A program made the translations under genes and the position numbers. A DNA stretch of 36,206 bases from Clostridia bacterium (GTDB taxonomy: Bacteria; Bacillota_A; Clostridia; Christensenellales; Aristaeellaceae). Positions 31,916-36,206 of this stretch are shown here, piece by piece (positions within the stretch are counted from its first letter, which is position 1; every line of letters starts with the position of its first letter). Below the pieces are notes generated by a model. The model made no database searches, had not been told where the DNA came from, and was given only the letters and a program-made list of their open reading frames with translations. Where the stretch lies: assembly GCA_017509065.1 (NCBI GenBank), contig JAFWQM010000107.1:1-36206 (forward strand), written 5' to 3'.

Positions 31916-32467
31916 ATGTATCATATCAAGCAAGATGCCCGTTCCCAGCGTTCCGCAAAAGCAATTATAGAAGGCTTGGAATCCTGCTTGGAAAAGAAGT
32001 CGATTTCCATTATCACCGTTTCGGAGGTATGTGCCGCCTGTGCCGTTGGACGGGCAACCTTTTACCGATTGTTTGATAATCTGACGGATGTGCTCTCTTA
32101 TCAGTGTGAAAATATCATGCGCCACATCAGCAACAAACTGAATCAAGGCGATTATACAGTGCGGGAAGCCTGCATCTACATGGTGCGGGAATGGATGCGG
32201 CACGTCAATCTGATGAAAGCGCTTGTGGAAGGACAGCACATGGATATTCTTTATGAAGCAACCTTCAAACATAAAGATCTGATTCAAATCCACGCGAGTA
32301 AATACCGTACGGTCACAGAGGACGATGTGACATTCCTTTTGGATTTTTTGTCTGCGACCTTACCCATTGGTCTGATGATATGGTATCGATCCGGTAAGCA
32401 AGAGACGGCAGAAGAACTCAGTCAAAAGATGAAGATGAGTCACCTTTTTATTGGAAAACTGCTGTAG
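31916..32467 (+). CDS. TetR/AcrR family transcriptional regulator, 183 aa
   Basis: A probable repressor. The helix-turn-helix is at about 33-53 (ITVSEVCAACAVGRATFYRL, then FDNLTDVL), the classic TetR pattern with TFYRLF. The C-terminal ligand/dimer domain is helical and close to the TetR_C group with LPIGLMIWYRSGKQETAEEL near the end. The ATG at 31916 follows AGGAGAG. The 11-bp palindrome at 31851-31880 lies immediately upstream and is the likely operator, giving autorepression and control of the divergent DUF1269 gene. The ligand is unknown. Confidence 0.92.
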   Translation: MYHIKQDARSQRSAKAIIEGLESCLEKKSISIITVSEVCAACAVGRATFYRLFDNLTDVLSYQCENIMRHISNKLNQGDYTVREACIYMVREWMRHVNLMKALVEGQHMDILYEATFKHKDLIQIHASKYRTVTEDDVTFLLDFLSATLPIGLMIWYRSGKQETAEELSQKMKMSHLFIGKLL

Positions 32468-32531
32468 ACAGTTTTTTCGCTATCTGATCTATGCTTATAG
32501 CTGGCAAACCGTACTTTTCCCGCATCATATC

Positions 32532-32554
32532 CTCAGGAATTCATTCTTCCTGAG
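32532..32554. terminator. Perfect stem-loop after the TetR gene
   Basis: CTCAGGAA (32532-32539) pairs with TTCCTGAG (32547-32554) around a 7-nt loop; AATCTTTC follows on the plus strand, so the T-tract is weak. Confidence 0.45.
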
Positions 32555-32612
32555 AATCTTTCGATCAAGAAGCGAATGACCGATTGCAACGGCTATCAGA
32601 TACCGTGACAAA

Positions 32613-32999
32613 TTATGATAATCCACGATCGTCTGCCTCTTTTCTCCTGGATTCATAGTAGCACGGGCGGGAACAGAATGATGCGGCGCGGCGGGAATAG
32701 AATGTCTTCCCGCAGGTTTTGCAACAATAATGGTGATCCTCGCTGTTGCTGAATGCCTCCGGGTGATGACTCCACCACTTCATACGACACGAGTATGAAC
32801 AGAAACGCTGCTGCCTGCTTTCATTGCGAATCATCGTTTGATGACACTGTTCACAGAGAAGAGGCTGTTTATGCTTCCGATTCCGATAGAAAAACTGCTT
32901 GACGGATTCGGTGGTGGCTCCAATTTGTTCTCCGATTTCCTTGTAGAGTCTGCCTTCTCCAAGAAGCCTCAACGCTTCGTTCTTCTGCGCTTCAGTCAT
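32613..32999 (-). CDS. HTH and multi-zinc-finger protein of mobile-element type, 128 aa
   Basis: The N-terminal helix-turn-helix (LLGEGRLYKEIGEQIGATTE, then SVKQFFYRN) resembles resolvase or sigma region 4 HTHs. Cysteine pairs follow: CEQC (49-52) with FCSYSC (67-71), and CCKTC (92-96) with FCSRPC (109-113), i.e. two zinc knuckles around RMKWWSHHPEAF. Such proteins are frequent in clostridial genomes near recombinases and transposons and are often mis-annotated as sigma factors. The start is the ATG at 32999, since GGAGGAG lies 6 bp upstream; the longer frame to 33014 starts inside that site. It is a paralog of the truncated gene at 13721-13943. Confidence 0.8.
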   Translation of the reverse strand: MTEAQKNEALRLLGEGRLYKEIGEQIGATTESVKQFFYRNRKHKQPLLCEQCHQTMIRNESRQQRFCSYSCRMKWWSHHPEAFSNSEDHHYCCKTCGKTFYSRRAASFCSRPCYYESRRKEADDRGLS

Positions 33000-33030
33000 T
33001 GACATCTCCTCCAATACCGATTATGGCTGA

Positions 33031-33089
33031 AAAAAGCCACGCTTCGCGAGCGTGGTAGCGATACAGCCGCAGTTTTTCCTGAAAGTCAA
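33031..33089 (-). promoter_or_regulatory. Promoter with an early terminator hairpin ahead of the HTH/zinc-finger gene
   Basis: On the minus strand TTGACT (complement of 33084-33089), 17 bp and CTGTAT (complement of 33061-33066) form a promoter. Right after it, CCACGCT-cgcga-AGCGTGG (33037-33055) and CTTTTTTC form a terminator-like hairpin, with the gene's ribosome site only about 25 bp further on. It could be an attenuator or could stop transcription from upstream debris. Confidence 0.45.
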
Positions 33090-33159
33090 GTGTTTACGGG
33101 AGGAGTTATCAGAAAGTTCAAAAACCTGGCGGAATGAACTGAAGCACACGGCGTCGAGT

Positions 33160-33490
33160 GTTACCATCGAAATTGAAGATGTTACCATCGCCTAATAAAG
33201 TGTACCCCATGTCAAGGACATAATTTTGCAACCATGGACAATGAAAGTGTATCATCCAAGGCGGCAAATCTCCTGCCGGGATGATCCAAGCAGGGAAAGG
33301 TGACTGAGCAGGAAATTTTCCGGCGCGGGCTTTACGTGCGGGAGGCCGGTGTGGTACCCTTGCCGTAGACGCCAATCTAGTGAGCGGCAGGGAGCTTCAA
33401 AAAAGTCCACGTTACCATCGCCTAAGCCTGCGTTACCAAAGCCGAACCGCATGTTACCATCACCAAAAAAGTAACACATGGTAACATTGT
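33160..33490. repeat. 21-bp spaced GTTACCATCGCC direct repeats in mobile-element debris
   Basis: GTTACCATCG-type words begin at 33160, 33181, 33411, 33432 and 33453; within each cluster the step is exactly 21 bp. A reversed GGTAAC lies at 33480. The words translate on the minus strand as repeated GDGN or FGN peptides, in two frames. Between the clusters, AGTGTACCCCATGTCAAGGA (33199-33218) looks like an insertion-sequence end. Phased repeats of this kind occur at the ends of IS21-like elements as transposase sites; here the transposase genes are absent. No gene is annotated in this stretch. Confidence 0.5.
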
Positions 33491-33516
33491 ATTAAAAATC
33501 ACGTTCTTTTCCACCA

Positions 33517-33545
33517 CCCTCCCGAGAGATCAGGAGGGTTTTTTC
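33517..33545 (+). terminator. Intrinsic terminator
   Basis: CCCTCC (33517-33522) pairs with GGAGGG (33533-33538), followed by TTTTTTC. No plus-strand gene is visible upstream; it may be left over from a lost gene. Confidence 0.65.
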
Positions 33546-33558
33546 TTTGTCTGCCGAA

Positions 33559-33588
33559 TAGACAGGTGCATCTCTATCGTGGTATACT
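33559..33588 (+). promoter_or_regulatory. Putative promoter of the 115-aa orphan gene
   Basis: TAGACA (33559-33564), an 18-bp spacer and TATACT (33583-33588). Confidence 0.5.
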
Positions 33589-33629
33589 TACATTTGAGTT
33601 GTGTGGAATTCGGGAGGAGGTCTGAGGCA

Positions 33630-33977
33630 ATGGAATTGAAACTTGCTTTACAACGTATAGAGCCATTTGAATCGTTCGTTTCAGAAACTTGGTGTCCTCC
33701 GAACTTAGTTCCAATGGATGAAAGAATGGACAAGGAATTTTTTGAATCTTTCCTTATGGATGAATTTAGCGAAGAAGTGTGGGATTACTTTAATACAGAA
33801 TTTGATGACATACTCTGTGACATGATTGGTGACATTTCTTTTGTTCCAAAGGCTCGGTATTCTCTTGAAGAATCATATGAACATTTCTCTTTTTCTATTT
33901 TATCACATTTCATCATTCTAAGCAAGCAGAACAAAAGTTTCCAAACGCCAAATACTTCTAATGAAATAAGCAATTAA
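33630..33977 (+). CDS. Hypothetical protein, 115 aa, acidic and A+T-rich
   Basis: I do not recognise the family. The ATG at 33630 follows a very strong GGGAGGAGG (33612-33620). The protein is acidic in the middle (MDEFSEEVWDYFNTEFDDIL) and Ser/Asn-rich at the end, without membrane segments. Its base composition is far richer in A and T than the uraA-type gene on the other side. It lies between a terminator/promoter pair and a palindromic repeat, in an area of mobile debris. A recently acquired cargo gene is likely; function unknown. Confidence 0.6.
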   Translation: MELKLALQRIEPFESFVSETWCPPNLVPMDERMDKEFFESFLMDEFSEEVWDYFNTEFDDILCDMIGDISFVPKARYSLEESYEHFSFSILSHFIILSKQNKSFQTPNTSNEISN

Positions 33978-33996
33978 GAAAAAGCTAATATACTTT

Positions 33997-34107
33997 GTCA
34001 TCCCGAGTGGAGTGGAGTGGAGCGCCAGCGGGACGGAATCGAGGGACCTGTTATTTGGTTTATTGATCAGCTTTCAGGTCCCTCCACTCCGCTTCGGTCG
34101 GGATGAC
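33997..34107. repeat. REP-like palindrome with GTCATCCCGA ends
   Basis: GTCATCCCGA at the left pairs with TCGGGATGAC at the right. Inner pairs are GAGGGACCTG with CAGGTCCCTC, plus GAGTGGAGTGGAGTGGAGCG against CACTCCGCTTC. The loop is about 30 bp. Similar GTCATCCCGAGC-type hairpins are widespread intergenic repeats in many bacteria. Confidence 0.75.
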
Positions 34108-34195
34108 AACGTTTATCGGTTTTTTCCAAGCTGCTAATTTAGTATGAGAACAGTATCAAGGATCATATACGCTCCTCGCGGTTCAGGCGCAAACT

Positions 34196-34228
34196 AAAAA
34201 CAGCCCGCCAGGCGAACCGGCAGGCTGC
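34196..34228 (-). terminator. Terminator of the uracil permease gene
   Basis: On the minus strand CAGCCTGCCGG and CCTGGCGGGCTG pair around TTCG, followed by TTTTT. Confidence 0.88.
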
Positions 34229-34246
34229 TGTCATGAGTTTGATTTA

Positions 34247-35572
34247 TTACTTAGCCTCGCGCCTGTTGAAGATGACATTGATGATGATACCCAGAATCAG
34301 ACCGGTGGCGATGGAGGAAACGGTGACCGCGCCGAAGTTCAGCGTCAGGCCACCGATGCCGGGCACCAGAATGGCGGCAACCACGAACAGGTTGCGGTTG
34401 TCGTTCAGGTCAACGGGCTGGAGCATCTTGAGACCGCTCACGGCGATGAAGCCGTACAGCGCGATGCACACGCCGCCCACGATGCAGGAAGGGATGGAGT
34501 TCACGAAGCACACGAAGGGATCGAAGAAGGAAAGGATGATGCAGTATACCGCCGCGATGGCGATGGTGCTGATGGAGGCGTTGCCGGTGATGGCCACGCA
34601 GCCGACGGATTCGCCGTAGGTGGTGTTGGGGCAGCCGCCGAAGAAGGAACCGATGATAGAGCCCACGCCGTCGCCGATCAGGGTGCGATCCAGGCCGGGG
34701 TCGGTGATGAGGTCGCGCTCAATGATGGAAGACAGATTCTTATGGTCGGCGATGTGCTCGGCCAGAGTCACAAACGCCACGGGAGCGAACAGCACCAGGA
34801 TGCTGATCACGTCGGCGAAGGAGCCGATCTTGTTGGTGGCTTCGGGATACGCGCCGAAGATGCCAAGGAACGTGAAGCGCGGCACCTTGAAGACTTGCAT
34901 ATTTTCAAACGCGGCCAGGTTCACCAGCTTCAGCGCGTCGATGTTGGTGGCGTTACCGATGAGAGTAAAGATCAGGGCCACAGCGTAAGCGCCTAAGATA
35001 CCGATGATGAAGGGGATCATCTTCATACCCTTGCCGCCTTTGGTGGAGGCAAACACGGTGATGATGAAGGCGATCACGCCCACCAGGATGGCCACCAGAT
35101 TGTAGCTGCCGGCGGCGGTATTGTTGATGTTATTCACCGCGCTGCCGCACAGCGACAAACCGATCAGCGCTACGGTGGGGCCGATGACCACGGGGGGCAG
35201 CAGTCGGTTGACCCATTCAGAACCGGTTTTCTTGATGATGAGGGCGATGATCACGTAGACCAGACCCGCGAACACAGCGCCCAGGAAGATGCCCAGGAAG
35301 CCGAAGGTTACCGCGCCGATCAGCGGGCTGATGAACGCGAAGGAGGAACCCAGGAACACGGGGCTCTTTTTCTTCGTGGCGATAAAGAGATAGAACAGCG
35401 TGCCAAAGCCCGCGCCGCACAGCGCGGCGGGCTGGCTCATGTATGTTCCGGTGCCGTCCACCAGGATAGGCACCAGCAATGTGGCGGCCATGATGGCAAG
35501 CAGCTGCTGGAAAGCGTAAATCAGGTTCTTTTTGATGGGTGGTTTGTCCGCGATGTCGTATACCAGTTTCAT
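34247..35572 (-). CDS. uraA: Uracil/xanthine permease (UraA type, NCS2 family), 441 aa
   Basis: A 12-14 helix membrane transporter that imports a nucleobase with protons; uracil is the best guess. It carries the family features: the N-terminal QQLLAIMAATLLVPILV, SSFAFISPL, the central AEHIADHKNLSSIIERDL with the conserved Glu, and GGCPNTTYGESVGCVAITG, the substrate-motif region of NCS2 proteins. Its length is normal. GGGGGATC precedes the ATG. Upstream lies a perfect promoter and a PyrR-type attenuator, which ties it to pyrimidine supply and supports uracil over xanthine. It ends with a strong terminator and has no operon partner. Confidence 0.93.
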   Translation of the reverse strand: MKLVYDIADKPPIKKNLIYAFQQLLAIMAATLLVPILVDGTGTYMSQPAALCGAGFGTLFYLFIATKKKSPVFLGSSFAFISPLIGAVTFGFLGIFLGAVFAGLVYVIIALIIKKTGSEWVNRLLPPVVIGPTVALIGLSLCGSAVNNINNTAAGSYNLVAILVGVIAFIITVFASTKGGKGMKMIPFIIGILGAYAVALIFTLIGNATNIDALKLVNLAAFENMQVFKVPRFTFLGIFGAYPEATNKIGSFADVISILVLFAPVAFVTLAEHIADHKNLSSIIERDLITDPGLDRTLIGDGVGSIIGSFFGGCPNTTYGESVGCVAITGNASISTIAIAAVYCIILSFFDPFVCFVNSIPSCIVGGVCIALYGFIAVSGLKMLQPVDLNDNRNLFVVAAILVPGIGGLTLNFGAVTVSSIATGLILGIIINVIFNRREAK

Positions 35573-35642
35573 TGGTAAGATCCCCCTATCAAGAATTTAT
35601 ATCAACGCTTCCGCGTCAATACCGCGTTCGTTTATCAAAGGC

Positions 35643-35673
35643 AAAAAATAAGTCTGCCCGGTACAGGCAGACT
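35643..35673 (-). terminator. Attenuator terminator in the uraA leader
   Basis: On the minus strand AGTCTGCC and GGCAGACT form an 8-bp stem, followed by TATTTTTTG. It lies between the PyrR box and the gene, about 70 bp before the start. Confidence 0.85.
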
Positions 35674-35713
35674 CAACGACGCGTTTTCGCGCGCGTGCAA
35701 AAGCGTTCCATCG

Positions 35714-35735
35714 TCTCTTGCCGGTCTCTCTGTAC
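35714..35735 (-). promoter_or_regulatory. PyrR-binding RNA site in the uraA leader
   Basis: The minus-strand leader contains ACAGAGAG, then ACC and GGCAAG, the conserved purine-rich loop and 3' part of PyrR anti-antiterminator hairpins. With UMP bound, PyrR would hold this hairpin and let the downstream terminator form, lowering uracil uptake when pyrimidines are plentiful. Confidence 0.78.
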
Positions 35736-35758
35736 CGCCTTAAAGATGAACCGTGGAA

Positions 35759-35787
35759 AGTATAACCGTTTTTTTGTCCGTTGTCAA
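35759..35787 (-). promoter_or_regulatory. Sigma-A promoter of uraA
   Basis: On the minus strand TTGACA (complement of 35782-35787), a 17-bp spacer and TATACT (complement of 35759-35764): close to a perfect consensus promoter, giving a leader of about 180 nt. Confidence 0.88.
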
Positions 35788-35894
35788 TGGGATTTCCGGG
35801 ATATTATAAACCGGATAGGTCGCCTGACGTTACCATTTAGGTATCGAGGATAGTTACAGAAGGTTACGCTGGGGCTGTTCGCCCCAAACCCCAA

Positions 35895-35915
35895 CCAGGG
35901 GCCTGAGGCCCCTGG
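35895..35915. repeat. Perfect GC-rich hairpin
   Basis: CCAGGGGCC-tga-GGCCCCTGG, preceded by a smaller GGGGC-tgttc-GCCCC hairpin. Such paired palindromes are common intergenic repeats in gut Clostridia. No T-run follows. Confidence 0.55.
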
Positions 35916-36000
35916 ACCCACAATAGCGGCAGTTAGTTGACTTGGTAAGCGAAACAGGTTCCCGCTGCTGCTTGAGAGACAGACAAACTCATGATGTTAT

Positions 36001-36126
36001 GCTTCTGGCCCGGCGGCTGAAAGCCGCCTGCCCGGACGCTATGCGTCCGGGGAAAGCCTGGGAACAATCCCCAGGGGAAAGCCAGCTTTCTCCCTGGGAA
36101 TTTCCCGGCTTTCTTGGGCCAGAAGC
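36001..36126 (-). repeat. Second palindromic repeat, right copy (inverted)
   Basis: The reverse complement matches the block at 164-286 through most of its length, including the CTTCTGGCCC/GGGCCAGAAG ends and the CCGGACGC/GCGTCCGG hairpin. It lies 4 bp from MITE copy 4. Confidence 0.75.
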
Positions 36127-36129
36127 CAC

Positions 36130-36206
36130 TATTGCTCGCCCAACTAAATCATGAATTATCTGCGGGCGATAAATCGGTCCATCCTGCGTCACTCAACCTT
36201 GAAATA
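36130..36206 (+). repeat. MITE-like repeat, copy 4 (cut by the window edge)
   Basis: The first 77 bp of the element, from TATTGCTCGCCCAA to CCTTGAAATA, in the same orientation as the other copies. The window ends inside it. Confidence 0.85.

Noticed and set aside
33118..33479. Two minus-strand open frames with GDGN repeats as genes
   Set aside because: The peptide repeats are the translation of the phased DNA repeats and appear in two frames. There is no ribosome site and no plausible full-length protein.
33630..33977. Toxin or antitoxin assignment for the acidic 115-aa protein
   Set aside because: There is no partner gene and no recognisable toxin or antitoxin motif.

Overview
The window looks like chromosomal DNA of a low-G+C-phylum (Bacillota) anaerobe, most likely class Clostridia from the gut or rumen. 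The evidence is strong GGAGG-type ribosome binding sites, a PyrR-type attenuator in front of a uracil permease, OmpR-type two-component genes, a DUF5685/J-protein pair, and many NlpC-like, DUF308 and HTH/zinc-finger genes of clostridial type. I cannot name the genus. There are no tRNA, rRNA or CRISPR features, and no replication genes that would suggest a plasmid. The sequence begins and ends inside copies of the same short transposon-like repeat, so it is probably a whole contig that broke at repeats.

Layout. (1) 0-13.5 kb is G+C-rich housekeeping and metabolic DNA: a class A penicillin-binding protein, a small unknown gene, a TraX-like membrane protein, a nitroreductase divergent from tadA, a secreted parvulin-like foldase with a long Pro/Glu/Thr repeat linker, a GH36 alpha-galactosidase, an A+T-rich orphan gene, and a DUF2461-phosphohexomutase pair. 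MITE-like 235-bp repeats with TA-flanked ends sit between these genes. (2) 13.6-33 kb is an accessory block with visibly lower G+C, flanked by two HTH/zinc-finger paralogs, one truncated by a MITE and one intact. It carries a membrane 4Fe-4S protein, a DUF308-plus-cysteine-hydrolase fusion, an acyl-ACP thioesterase with an acyltransferase remnant, a small alarmone synthetase, a HEAT-repeat protein, an OmpR/HisKA two-component system, two flavodoxin-like proteins, an accessory DnaK with its own J protein, an accessory FtsH, DUF389 and DUF1269 proteins and a TetR regulator. (3) 33-36.2 kb holds mobile-element debris with 21-bp spaced repeats, a small orphan gene, palindromic repeats and a PyrR-controlled uraA-type permease.

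The main discovery is regulatory. Five promoters inside the accessory block carry the same 18-bp box, made of two GTTTA-like half-sites 11 bp apart, and in all five it lies exactly 10 bp upstream of a -10 hexamer. These promoters precede the two-component system itself, the alarmone synthetase/thioesterase operon, the membrane/HEAT-repeat operon, and both flavodoxin genes, the second of which leads into the DnaJ-DnaK operon. I read this as a self-contained, autoregulated envelope and protein-quality-control stress island. It resembles in concept the transmissible protein-quality-control loci of Proteobacteria but uses different parts. Its remaining stress genes (ftsH, DUF389, DUF1269) are not preceded by the box; a palindromic promoter in front of the DUF1269 gene and tetR may control part of them.
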